A stretch of 64,000 bases of DNA from Fulvia fulva (lineage: Eukaryota; Ascomycota; Dothideomycetes; Mycosphaerellales; Mycosphaerellaceae), in the NCBI RefSeq assembly GCF_020509005.1, contig NC_063023.1:1984001-2048000 (forward strand), in the 5' to 3' direction. A program made the translations under genes and the position numbers. The notes under the pieces are model-generated. The model was not told the origin of the DNA and did no database searches. It saw nothing but the letters and a program-made list of their open reading frames with translations. Positions 44,431 through 54,870 of the stretch are shown here, one piece after another. The stretch's first letter is position 1. Each line of letters begins with the position of its first letter.

Positions 44431-47400
44431 ATGGAGAACGAGACTGGGTTCATAAGAAAGAGAGCAGCACCTCTTCTGACAAGAGAGAACCACGAAACAT
44501 GGTTCAAGCTGATGAGAATACACCTGGTATCAAAGCAGGTTGACTGGGTCCTCGAAGACATCATCACGGACATTCCCGCTGCAACCCCATCTATAGCGAC
44601 ACCCTCTGCATCATCGGAGTCATCCCTTCCTTTGGATCAAGCGATAAGGAAGGCATCGTACAGACGGCACAATGCAACGGCCCTGTATGAGATGTACATC
44701 TGTCTGTCGACAGATGACCAAGAGATGACATACGAGATCCGGCATGCGAAGGAGTTGTGGGAATGGGCTGAAGCTAAATATAAGAGAAGACTTCTCGCTA
44801 CTGGAAGAAGTTTGCTTCAGCAATACACCAATTTCGTGATGACAGAAGACCAGTCTATAGATGACGCCTGGCAGGAGCTTAGCTCAATTGCAAGGAGGGC
44901 TGTTTCAATCTCGCCTCAGTTCCAAGACATCAAGACTGAGGACAGAAAGATCCAGCAACTCTTAGCAGCTCTGCCAGACTCATTTGGCTCAATTCGCGAT
45001 GCAATTGATGCCCAGGTGAATCTCTCACCACAAGACATTCTTGCAATTCTTGGGGAGAAGCAAGAATCAATGATTCATCAAGGGACAGCCATGTTCGCTA
45101 AGAAGGGTTTCCAGGGCAAGCTCACGTGCCATCTCTGCGGTGGTGACCATTTTATGAGCAAGTGCCCACACCTTTCTGCAGCTCAGCAGGCTGTTAGGAA
45201 CAAGGACAAACTAGCTAGGGTTACCTACCCTGCTAAGAGACAACCGTCACCACCTCGTAGGAGGTCATCATCACCAAACCTTCGTGATGTCCTCAAGGTG
45301 ATGACGGACCTTGCAAAGCAGATGAAGGAGAGCCGCAAGCCAAAGGCCTCCTCTAGTAAGCCTGCAAGGGCCCATGCGACCCAGGAAGACGCATCAGACC
45401 CTGAGATACCATCAGAAGATGATGATGTTGATGAGGTTGCCCATTCCACTGTGGAAGCCAAAGGCAAGTACCCCTCGTCCGAGTGGTTGCTTGACTCTTG
45501 TGCATCATCACATATGACTGACCAAGATTCACTATTCAGGACACTGAAGCCTCTTCAAAAGAGGAAGTGGATCAAGGTTGGGGGTGGCTATCTACAAGCT
45601 ACACATATGGGAAGTGCAGTAATGGGTGGTCCTTCTGGAAAGCAAATTGTCTTAGAAAATGTCCTGTTTGTTCCTGGCCTTGGAGTTAGTCTTGTTTCGT
45701 GGAATCAGTTCAGCCAACAGTTTGCTGTCCAACCACCCAGTTTCACCCTAAAATCCTTGTCTGGTAAACCCGTTGTCCAGACCAAACTTCGAGGAGGAGT
45801 ACCGTTTATCCACTCGATCTCGGAAATTCTTGAGCCACAGCATGCTGGCATACTCTCTCAAGAACGTGACGGTACCGCTATGGCTAACACTGAGTCCGAA
45901 GATCAGTGGGAGCTATGGCATAGAAGATGTGCACACCTTGGCAAGGGACTGCTAAGAAACCTGCATAGGGTCACTGACAAGAAAGATCCCATTCCTGTTC
46001 CTTCTGAACACCAGAATTGCAAGGTCTGCTCCCTTGCAAACATGAGGAAGTTCAAAGGACCTGCCACAGAGAGGAAAGGGGAGAGGCTGGCCCTCATCTC
46101 CATTGACATCTGTGGGCCTTTTCAGGGCGCAGTCTCTAGGCTAGGATACAAATATTGGCTTGAGATTGTAGACAACTTCTCTAGGAAGAAGTGGGTAATC
46201 CCTTTGAAGGCCAGGAGCGACGCTCCTGCAGCCCTACGGGATTGGAAGGTCCAGGCAGAACGGCAGTCAAGGTGCTTTCTGTCTGCGATCCGCAGTGATG
46301 GTGCAAAGGAAATTCTCGCCTTGCTAAAAGAGTGGGAGAAGGAGTTTGGCACTCAGATGGACACAACTGATGCCTACAACTCTCTTCAAAATGGACCTGT
46401 GGAAAGGTCAATTCAAGCCTCTGAGAACACAGTCCGGGCTATGCTTGAAGACTCTGGCATGCCAGTTGAGTTCTGGCCAGAAGCTTTGCAAGCACAGACT
46501 GTGATCAGAAACAGACTGCCTAATGGTCCGATCATTGATGGTATTGCTCTTTCACCAGAAGAAGCCTTTACTGGCCAAGTACCGTCAGTCGACCATTTCC
46601 GCGTCTGGGGATGCAAAGCTGTGGTCTATGTAGACCCAAGAGCCCAACCTCAAGGCTTGAGGAGAGACAAGTTGATGAACCGAGGAAAAGAAGCCGTGTT
46701 TGTGGGCTACTCAGAAAACACCACAAAACAATGGCTGTTCTGGGATCCCGACATGAAAGCAATAAAAGCGCATAGTCACGTCGACTGGTTTGAGAATGAG
46801 AAGGGGGGAGATATGGATCTTGGTATCACCTTCACTAACCAGCCGAGTCGAGCGCCACAGCGCAATCCTGTTGGGAGGAAGCCCTTTGGGGCGAAATTTT
46901 CCGATAGGGGATTATCAGAGACACCGTTACGAAGGCCAGGAGAAAATATTGAGGCGGTTTCAACACTGTCGAAGGCCGATAACGGTGGATCTGTACAGAA
47001 CCTACCCAAGTCATCAACACCACAGCAACCGCTGTTTGTGCAACTTCCCCCTCCCCCAAAGGACATTGGGGAATACCAGAAGTTTGGAGATCAGGGTACT
47101 CCAATGAAAGAAAAAGAAGATGTCGTTCAGTTCGACCCATCCGAACACCTAGCGCCACCTCAGGTTGCAGGCAACAAGAGGTCAAGGGGGGACGGAGATG
47201 ATAACTCTGAAGAGCATGAGGCTAAACACCATAAGGCTCTTATCGCCCAGATGTTCCATCTAGACCCTACAATGAGCTGGGTAGAGGAGATTCTGAACGA
47301 CGTGGAAGAACATGCATTTGCTGCTGTTGGGCAGGCCATAGCCTATCAGCAGGAAGTGCCAATCCCAAAGTCCTATAAGGCAGCCGTAGGAGACCCCGAA

Positions 47401-48957
47401 TGGGGACATATGTGGAGAGAGGCAATCGAGAACGAACTTATTGCCTTAGCAAGCAACAACACCTGGGAAGCAGTTGTACCGCCAAAGGGTGCGAATCTAA
47501 TTACTTCTAGGTGGGTCTTTGATGTGAAAAGAATGATTAGTGGAGCCATTGAGAAGTTCAAGGCAAGACTAGTTGCAAGAGGGTTTTCACAGAAATATGG
47601 GGTTGACTTCGAAGAGACCTTTGCACCTACTGTTAGACATGATACTCTCCGAGTATTCATGGCAGTAGTATGTGAGAGAGATCTCGAGATGCACCTAGTG
47701 GATGTGAATAATGCTTTTACCCAAAGCAGCCTTCTTGAAGACATCTATATGATCCCACCCCCAGGAGTTGAAGCACCTCCAAACATGGTGTTCAAGGTCC
47801 TACGAAGCCTTTATGGGCTTAAGCAAGCAGCTAGAGACTGGAACAAGCTCTGTGTTGCGAAGCTAGAGAAGATTGGATTTACCCAGTCCCAGGTAGATCC
47901 ATGCCTACTTATCCATACGGATAGAGACCTTATGGTCCTTACCCATGTGGATGACATACCCATTGCAGCTCCGAAGCTGTCAGATGTTCAGTGGTTTAAG
48001 GCTGAGCTTGGAAAAGTGTTTAAGATTAAAGATCTTGGTGAACCTACGAAGATCCTTGGAATGAGGATTACAAGAGACAGGTCCCAAGGCACTTTGAAGC
48101 TTGATCAAGGACACTATGTCCACGCTAACTTAGCCAAGATGAACATGGCTAGAGAGAAGGCTACGCCAACCCACTCACCTATGGAGAGCTACGAGCATTT
48201 AGTGCCTACGGCACCTATGGATGAGAGGTGCAACAAACAGGATTACCAGAGCCACAATGGTACCTGGATGTGGCCAATGACAATGACAAGGCCAGACTTA
48301 GCATTCCCCCTTGGAAGAATTAGCTCATTTGTTGCTGATCCCTCGCAGCAGCATATGAAGGCTTTGAAGAAGCTCTCCCGATACCTGCGGTCGTACCCAG
48401 ACCTAGGTCTTATGTATAGAAAGGGAGGGGGCAATCTCCAGGGATACTCGGACTCTGACTACGCTATGGACAAAGTGGATAGAGTCTCAATTCTGGGATA
48501 CGTGTGGTTCCTTTGTGGATCACCTGTGTCCTGGATGAGTAGGAAGCAGAAGTCTGTTGCAACATCAACAATGGAAGCTGAGTTCATGGCTATGAACGCA
48601 GCCGCAAAGCAGTCACAATTTCTTGCTGCTGTCCTCAGGGAAATGGGGTGCCCAGAACTGGTGGGAAAGAGCTCTTTCCAGCCGAGTGTAAGGGCAAGCA
48701 AGGGCACTGTTGACGAGCTAAGGCCAGTCAAGCTCATGGGTGACAACCAAGCCGCTTTGACACTTGTCAAAGATGCCCATGTGCATGAAAGGTCAAAGCA
48801 TATTGATGTTGCATATAACTATGTCAGACATCTCTGGTGGCAGAAGAAGATTGCAGTGGACTACTGCCATACAAAGGACATGGCTGCTGATGGGTTAACA
48901 AAGCCCCTCAATGGCCAGCAGTTCCAAAACTTTGTAAGGCAGCTCCAGCTTGCGTAA
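44431..48957 (+). CDS. Copia-2 Gag-Pol polyprotein (1,508 aa)
   Basis: Single open frame. Gag (residues 1-230) has the UBN2-type start (ENHETWFKLMRIHL, residues 19-32). A zinc knuckle near residue 233, CHLCGGDHFMSKC, has three rather than four residues before His. The protease site at residue 355 reads LDSCASSHM, Cys in place of the usual Gly. The integrase has an HHCC finger (WHRRCAHLG, then CKVC) and DDE residues in SIDICGPF, IRSDGAKE and NGPVERS. RT catalytic motif HVDD is at 1172-1175. RNase H runs from about 1338 (GYSDSDYAMD, then STMEAEFMAM) to TKPL near the end. The start ATG follows a run of A. Confidence 0.94.
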   Translation: MENETGFIRKRAAPLLTRENHETWFKLMRIHLVSKQVDWVLEDIITDIPAATPSIATPSASSESSLPLDQAIRKASYRRHNATALYEMYICLSTDDQEMTYEIRHAKELWEWAEAKYKRRLLATGRSLLQQYTNFVMTEDQSIDDAWQELSSIARRAVSISPQFQDIKTEDRKIQQLLAALPDSFGSIRDAIDAQVNLSPQDILAILGEKQESMIHQGTAMFAKKGFQGKLTCHLCGGDHFMSKCPHLSAAQQAVRNKDKLARVTYPAKRQPSPPRRRSSSPNLRDVLKVMTDLAKQMKESRKPKASSSKPARAHATQEDASDPEIPSEDDDVDEVAHSTVEAKGKYPSSEWLLDSCASSHMTDQDSLFRTLKPLQKRKWIKVGGGYLQATHMGSAVMGGPSGKQIVLENVLFVPGLGVSLVSWNQFSQQFAVQPPSFTLKSLSGKPVVQTKLRGGVPFIHSISEILEPQHAGILSQERDGTAMANTESEDQWELWHRRCAHLGKGLLRNLHRVTDKKDPIPVPSEHQNCKVCSLANMRKFKGPATERKGERLALISIDICGPFQGAVSRLGYKYWLEIVDNFSRKKWVIPLKARSDAPAALRDWKVQAERQSRCFLSAIRSDGAKEILALLKEWEKEFGTQMDTTDAYNSLQNGPVERSIQASENTVRAMLEDSGMPVEFWPEALQAQTVIRNRLPNGPIIDGIALSPEEAFTGQVPSVDHFRVWGCKAVVYVDPRAQPQGLRRDKLMNRGKEAVFVGYSENTTKQWLFWDPDMKAIKAHSHVDWFENEKGGDMDLGITFTNQPSRAPQRNPVGRKPFGAKFSDRGLSETPLRRPGENIEAVSTLSKADNGGSVQNLPKSSTPQQPLFVQLPPPPKDIGEYQKFGDQGTPMKEKEDVVQFDPSEHLAPPQVAGNKRSRGDGDDNSEEHEAKHHKALIAQMFHLDPTMSWVEEILNDVEEHAFAAVGQAIAYQQEVPIPKSYKAAVGDPEWGHMWREAIENELIALASNNTWEAVVPPKGANLITSRWVFDVKRMISGAIEKFKARLVARGFSQKYGVDFEETFAPTVRHDTLRVFMAVVCERDLEMHLVDVNNAFTQSSLLEDIYMIPPPGVEAPPNMVFKVLRSLYGLKQAARDWNKLCVAKLEKIGFTQSQVDPCLLIHTDRDLMVLTHVDDIPIAAPKLSDVQWFKAELGKVFKIKDLGEPTKILGMRITRDRSQGTLKLDQGHYVHANLAKMNMAREKATPTHSPMESYEHLVPTAPMDERCNKQDYQSHNGTWMWPMTMTRPDLAFPLGRISSFVADPSQQHMKALKKLSRYLRSYPDLGLMYRKGGGNLQGYSDSDYAMDKVDRVSILGYVWFLCGSPVSWMSRKQKSVATSTMEAEFMAMNAAAKQSQFLAAVLREMGCPELVGKSSFQPSVRASKGTVDELRPVKLMGDNQAALTLVKDAHVHERSKHIDVAYNYVRHLWWQKKIAVDYCHTKDMAADGLTKPLNGQQFQNFVRQLQLA

Positions 48958-48992
48958 AGGGATTGTAGGAGACCATGTGGCCTGAGTGGGAG

Positions 48993-49226
48993 TGTTGAGA
49001 ACATACAGGCCGCAGGACAAGCATGTAGGTGTGGGTGTGTCATGTGATTAGATCACGTGACTAGGGTTTGCCAGCCTATAGGCTGGCCAACATCCGGACA
49101 CCTAGCATCTACCTACACCAACACCGGCGATACTGTATGTAGATACACGCTATCCCATTGGGTCCTTCTTCGTCTTTCGTGTGATCCGCCGTCTTCCACT
49201 GCTGCGCAACTCGTACCTGTTTAACA
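48993..49226 (+). repeat. Copia-2 3' LTR (234 bp)
   Basis: Identical to the 5' LTR, including the palindrome at 49070-49087. The purine-rich GAGTGGGAG at about 48984-48992 is the polypurine tract. Confidence 0.93.
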
Positions 49227-51745
49227 TCTATTATAATTCAACTTCTAGATTATATACTGCCTAGGTGTATAAGGAACGAAGCTAGATAGTCTAACGAGAC
49301 GTAGCTAGGACCTTCCGTAGGGGGTAGACGATCCGAGAAATTAGTACTAGTATTAGACATTACTTCCGCTAGAGCGATTCCTTAAGATCGACTCTATATA
49401 AGCTACTATCGAAGATACGCTAGAAGAAGAAGAGACGACTCCCCTAAATCCTAAAGCAATCGAGTTTATTCTAGAATTAGAATAGGTACTATAAACATAG
49501 CTAGTACTAGCTTAGGAAGTATAGACTACGAATAAAGCCGAAGTCGAAGCTAAACTCGAGTACCGTATAACGACTACTTACGCCCTAGACTAAGAACTTA
49601 AGGCGGCAATTAAGATACTACGGAAAGATAGTACTATCTCTCTACTCTTATAGAAGGCGAAGATATACCCTACGCACTATAAGGTAGATAGTAACATGTT
49701 ATATATACAAAACTAGTACGATAGTTAGAGCCTATAGGTACCCGATAACTAGGCCCTACGGACTCGGCTTATTAGAATAAATGATGATGCTCTAGTAGTA
49801 GGATATCTAGGACGAGCTCGAACCTATAAACTCGTAGCACGAGAATTCTATTGGCCTAGCTTAGTAAGATTAGTACGTAGATATACCGCGAATTACCGTA
49901 TATACCGTACGACGAAATCTCTATACTCCTAGCTACCTAGATTATTATACCTACCTTTAGTACCGGACCGACCTTAGAGGTATATCGCGGTAGACTTCGT
50001 AGTCGGACTTCCTAATAGTACCCTCGATAGTATGACCTAGAATAACATTATGACCGTAATAGATAGGCTAACGAAGGAAGTCGAGCTAATTCTAATCGGA
50101 GCAATAACTATATAGAATACGGTAAGACTTTTCCTTAAGTATATATTCTCCCGACGCGGATTTCCTAACACTATTACTTTAGACCGCGGTAAGTAATAGG
50201 TTACTACCTTCTAGAAGAAACTTTATAAGATACTTCGTATAAGTCGTAAGCTAAGTTCTTTATACTACCTAGAAACTAATAGATAGTCGGAACGTACTAA
50301 CTAAGTAATAGAATAGTATCTCTATATATTTACTAACGAGGTATAAGATAACTAGGCAGAATAGCTTTGTCTAGCTTAGTTCGCGATTAATAACCACCTT
50401 TCTAAAACTACTAGTATGTCGCTATTCTACGCTACTTTAGGCTATAACCCTAAGTTTATAGAGCGCGTAGACCTAAGCGCTAGGAAAGAGGGGGGACTGA
50501 CTACTCTCTAACGACTAGATACGCGATCGGCTAAAGCCTTTATACGCCGGATTTACGACCTTTATAAGCACCTTTAAGAAAATATACGGATGTTATAAGC
50601 TCTCTAAGCTAAAGTAGTAAACCGCTACCGAAGCATCCCGCTAGACTATAAAGTAGGCGACTAGGTATACCTAAGTACTAAGAATATCCGTACGACTCAA
50701 CTATCTAAGAAGCTCGATAGAAGATACGCTAGCCCGTACTAGATTATAGAAGTTATATTAGCTAAGCTCTTATATAAACTGAGATTATCGGACGCTATAG
50801 TAGGACTCGACAACTACTTTTATACCTCGTTACTTTAGCAAGCCGATCATCTCGACTTCCTACTACTCGAAGGCTAGTATCTAGTACTACTACCGCCGAT
50901 AACTATCGAGCCCGATACTACCGAAGCCGATATAGTCGCTAATATAGTCGTAACACCTATATATATATATATAAGGTAGAGAAGATCTTAGATATATATA
51001 CGCGTAAGCGAGTAGGTAAAGTAAAGAAGGGGTAGAAGCGTAAAGTAGACACTTAGTATAAGGTGAAATGGCTTAGATATTAGAATAAGGAGGATAGTAA
51101 GACCTAGTAACTAGCTAAGAATATATTTAAACACGCGGCCGCCGCTATTATAGACTTTTACTATAACCGGCCAGAGTTATCTACGCCTATAGGCTTCGTA
51201 GCTCTATCTAATTAGGTCCTCCTAAGTAATAAGGTGCTTAGGCTTAATACAATTAGGGTTAATAGTAATACCGTTACAAATAAGTTGTCTTGAGCTATAC
51301 CTCTAATAGAGTCTACTTAGTATATATTTACTACGTACCGCTATACTAGCTAGGTTACGGGAAAGCCTACTATCTTAACTAAGGACTCCGGTATTACCTA
51401 CTACCCTTAGCTCTACGATAGTACCGGTAGTTATACCAATACTCGAGTAAAACCTATAGAGCCTATAATAATACCTAACCTTAGCTATAAGGATTATACG
51501 CGAGTACTAGCCGAAGATAGACTTAGGTCTAGGGTAAGCTAGCTAACTAGGTAGTATATTTCTCGAAGGGAGCCGGCCGCGGATAGGCTAGTTATAAATA
51601 GATAGGATATAGATATATTACTAGACGATAATAAGGTATTAGAGGATAATTAGACTTTCGTACGGTTATAGAGTAGTACGGGTAAGTAGCTATATAAGAT
51701 AGATAACGCTTAGAGGACTAAGACGCGTTTTAAGAGGGGGGGTAC
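49227..51745 (+). pseudogene. Gypsy-A copy 2 pol, second segment (RNase H end-IN-chromodomain)
   Basis: It continues after Copia-2: integrase HHCC near 49790-49930 and DDE core near 49980-50400. The chromodomain near 50970-51130 has YKVKW still readable. The C-terminal tail holds about 100 bp near 51330-51430 that is not in copy 1. RIP stops throughout. Confidence 0.85.
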
Positions 51746-51929
51746 TATTACGGGTAGCCCGCGACCCCTTACTATAGCTACGTTAGTCCGGGTGAACCGC
51801 GGACCTTCCGTATCGGGTTAGCGCGGCTTAGCTTTACTCTATAACTTCGCCGCGCCTCGCGCTCCTCTTTCGTAGCTTTATAGAATAATAACTCTCTTAT
51901 TCGGACCCTATAGTACGCGCGCTCTTATA
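51746..51929 (+). repeat. 3' LTR of Gypsy-A copy 2 (184 bp)
   Basis: It starts TATTACGGGTAGCC after the polypurine tract AGAGGGGGGGTAC (51733-51745) and ends CGCGCTCTTATA. Confidence 0.9.
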
Positions 51930-53161
51930 CTTAGAACGGTAGCTTTATACGTATTGCGTAGATCTAGAGCGGCCGCTATAGTAGCTAAAGACAATCGCCG
52001 CTAGCCTAGTTTATACGGTATACGGTCTAAAAGTAATAGACTACCTTAGAATACCGCCCTTAGGGACCTCTTCGAAGACGTTGAAGTCGGAGTCTAACGC
52101 GGCTACTAGCTTTAGAACGCCGCTAAACTAGAAGCGGCTATAGCGCGAAGGAAGTATATAAATTATCTTAAAGAATCTAGACCCTCCGTTAATCCTTAGA
52201 TACTAGCGCGCGATACGGGCTAACTATAGCGCGATCTAATCGTCTAGCTTAATAACGTCGCGAGAGAACTAGACTTTAAACTAGAAGGCGTAGAGCCGAG
52301 TCTACTAACCGGCTAACTATCCGGTAGGTATATCCGGAAGGCGCGTCTTAGTACGAACGGGGAGCCGCGGGAAGTTATTAGATACGGCCGAAGTATAGGT
52401 AACGGTAAGGGCGTCTATCTAAGCTATTAACTCCTCGCCCTAAGGAGAGCGCGGGATAGGAGCTATAGTAAGCTATAAGGAAGAAAGGAGTCTAATATAC
52501 GTTAGTATTACTATATTAACGCCTATACTACGGCGCGGCTTATATACCTTAATCTAATTAAGAATAAGTTAGCTAAGGCTAAAGAAAGTTAAGGAAGAAG
52601 CTACCGAAGGGTAAAGAGGTTATTAAGGACTTAGTAAGCTTAAAGGTTAATGTTCGTAGTTAGATTAATTTAGAATAAGAGCGTACTTTTATACTTACGT
52701 TCTATACTATTACGGCGGTACTAAGGGTAGTCTATTATCTAAAGTAAGCCTAGATAAGGCTCTGCTAGTATAAAGCTTACGAGCTTTACGACCTCGTCTT
52801 TTACCTATTTAGGTAAGCCGGTAGCGCGGGTCTAAGCGGGCCGCTTACGTAGCTATAATATATACGAGCTACCTAATACTACGAGCTTCTAACGATACGG
52901 GAAGGCGTAGATACGCGTAAGAAGCTTGCGGCGAGGTTATCTAATAGGGTTAGTAAGCTCGTAGTAAGCTTAGGTAGTAGAGTTAAGCCGCGTAAGGCAG
53001 TTATATATACGGAGTAAAGTAAGCTAAAGGGTCGTAGGCTAGGAAGCTACGACAAAGGAAGCTAAAGCTTTAGGATCTCTTTTATTATCAATTCAAGTAT
53101 ATAGGCGATCAGGCTGGCCGCCTCAGGCTGACACAGGTGTGTCAGGGTCTAGTAGGGGAGG
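51930..53161 (+). other. Unidentified RIP-mutated sequence at the edge of the transposon block
   Basis: Composition is RIP-like until about 53090, then normalises. One plus-strand frame (51940-52430) shows long stop-poor, charged stretches such as NAAKLEAAIARRKYINYLKE and LDFKLEGVEPSLLTG, so it was coding. I do not recognise the family. Near 53115-53135 lies an inverted repeat CTGACACA/TGTGTCAG. At about 53150-53170 a purine run AGTAGGGGAGGA is followed by TGTGACG, which looks like a polypurine tract and LTR start, but no LTR end was found. Confidence 0.45.
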
Positions 53162-54870
53162 ATGTGACGTTCTTATCCGAACACACCGCCGGCTTGGCGC
53201 TCAGCCTTGTATTTAGAGTTTTCTCAGGTAGCTTTTCTGTATCTCAGATTCACACTCGCCAAGGTTCTCACACTCGCGAGTGATGCGACCACACTGTGGC
53301 TATAGCTGCAGTGATGGCGTCCACTTACCCATCACGACATGGTTGTGAAAGTGCTTGTCCGTCCTCTCAGGCTGTGACTGCTCACCTGGAGTCTGCGCAA
53401 AGCACTCACATCGGGATCTGCACTCGCAAACTTTGACATGACGTGCTCAGGTGTGTGAATGGTGTGTTGCAACGGTCGGGCCAAAGCAGCGTTCTGTTGC
53501 TTCGCCGTTTGGGAGAATTCGGTCCGCACACTGTCGCTTCCAACTGACAGGCGGTAGAAGAGATGTTTGCGATCAAGTCTCGGAAGGTCAATCTGCACAC
53601 CATCATGTGCATGACGGAGAGGCGATGCATTTGGGTGGGCGTCAATCGTGAAGAGGGCTTCAGGTCAGGCTTGCTTAATGGCCGAACTGCATGCGAAATG
53701 CTTGAGTGCTGCCTGGTTCGTTATGAGATGTTGAGATGTTGAACATGTCTTGACTTCTTGCAGCGTCTTGGTGTACTTTTTCTCAAAGGTTGTCCCGGTA
53801 TGTTCCGTCGCGGTGATGAAGCGCACACGTGATTTAGGACAAATACAGTAGCATCGGAGAAGCGTCCGGCCACGATCTCGGTAGTTGAAAGCTGAGAGTT
53901 GGGAAGCTGCAGGTATATGCCGCTGCCGCCGCGAGCGCGGGGGCATCAAGGCATCAGAAATGCTGCTGCTGCATCGAAGGTCCGGCGATCAAGACATGCC
54001 GATTGCCTGAGCGCACGAATGGTCATGTCGCGGTGATGTCCCTTTCACATTGTAGACTGGATGGAGATGTTTCGTCGTCAGGTCCGGATGAAGGCATGCA
54101 TCTGGAGCTGTGGAGCCTTCACCTCGGGCGGACGGGTGGTCCATACTCCATAATATGGCCGTCGCGACTTCGGCCAGACTCTGCGCTGGTCTTCACATGT
54201 CGCTCCGAAGCCATCACAGCCATCACTTGATGTTTCCAGCGCAAGATGGCGAAGGTGACACTGATACAAGATCGCGGCGATGACGACGAGCTGTTGTTAT
54301 GTATAAGGAGTACGTATATCGAGGGCGCATCCAGGCTACAGCATGTTCCTTGATGAGTGATCGATGCTGGATGTGACACTGCTGCGTGCAAGGTTCTGCT
54401 CCCTCGGCGAACCAATAATCCCGGTCGGCAGCGTGGCCTGCGTGCCCACTGCCCAGCAGCAGGTGGATCGCCTTTGCCTTTGCCTTTGTCGACTCGCCCG
54501 TCCTTTCCCGCCTGCTTAGAAATTGGACAGGCCCACGAGGCCTTGAACCTCACCCACGCACCCGCGCACCGACAGTCCGACCCCTCTTCGCTCTTCGCAG
54601 ACTTCGCTACCTCCACCACGCACTACACCTGTCGCAGGGCTCCCACCACCTACGACCACATCGCCGACCGATACACATCACAGCACAGTCGCGGAAGACT
54701 GTTGCGCGGAAACACACATTGCTTGGCGTGACTCGAGGCATCGGCCGACCGAAACGCCACGGCCGCGGCACACAAAGGACTGTCGTCAAAGACGACGAGT
54801 ATAATACTACCGACCACCGTTCGTACCACCTGCGCGACTCTCAGCGTGCGAATTCTCCGAAATAGCCGAT
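53162..54870. other. Intergenic region upstream of the bZIP gene
   Basis: Normal composition without RIP. Short ORFs on both strands (for example 53332-53949 minus, 54119-54619 minus, 54357-54731 plus) show no domain or support and are treated as chance. TATA-like TGTATAAGG occurs at about 54300 and CCAAT at 54412, which could belong to the bZIP promoter. No RNA gene was seen. Confidence 0.5.

Larger units (their letters stand above)
43689..49226 (+). mobile_element. Copia-2: intact, recently inserted Ty1/Copia retrotransposon (5.5 kb)
   Basis: The 234-bp LTRs (43689-43922 and 48993-49226) are identical by eye, with TGTT...AACA ends. The TSD is TCTAT at 43684-43688 and 49227-49231, inside the RNase H region of Gypsy-A copy 2. 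It holds a 1,508-codon open gag-pol and shows no RIP. It is a different family from Copia-1; a RIP-saturated relative lies at 13508-14488. Confidence 0.95.
14489..51929 (+). mobile_element. Gypsy-A copy 2, split by four nested insertions
   Basis: Surviving segments: 14489-15127 (5' LTR, leader, gag start), 21938-23841 (gag), 41592-43688 (protease, RT, RNase H start) and 49227-51929 (RNase H, integrase, chromodomain, 3' LTR). Each break resumes exactly where copies 1 and 3 predict. The interruptions are Copia-1, Gypsy-A copy 3, chimeric LINE-A copy 2 and Copia-2. RIP damage is strong throughout. The copy inserted into an old Copia-2 relic on the left, but the right flank is unrelated DNA, and no clean TSD is visible (CTAGT before, CTTAG after). 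Confidence 0.9.

Noticed and set aside
54119..54619. 166-codon minus-strand ORF and overlapping plus-strand ORFs upstream of the bZIP gene
   Set aside because: Low complexity, mutually overlapping, no domain; treated as promoter or leader sequence.
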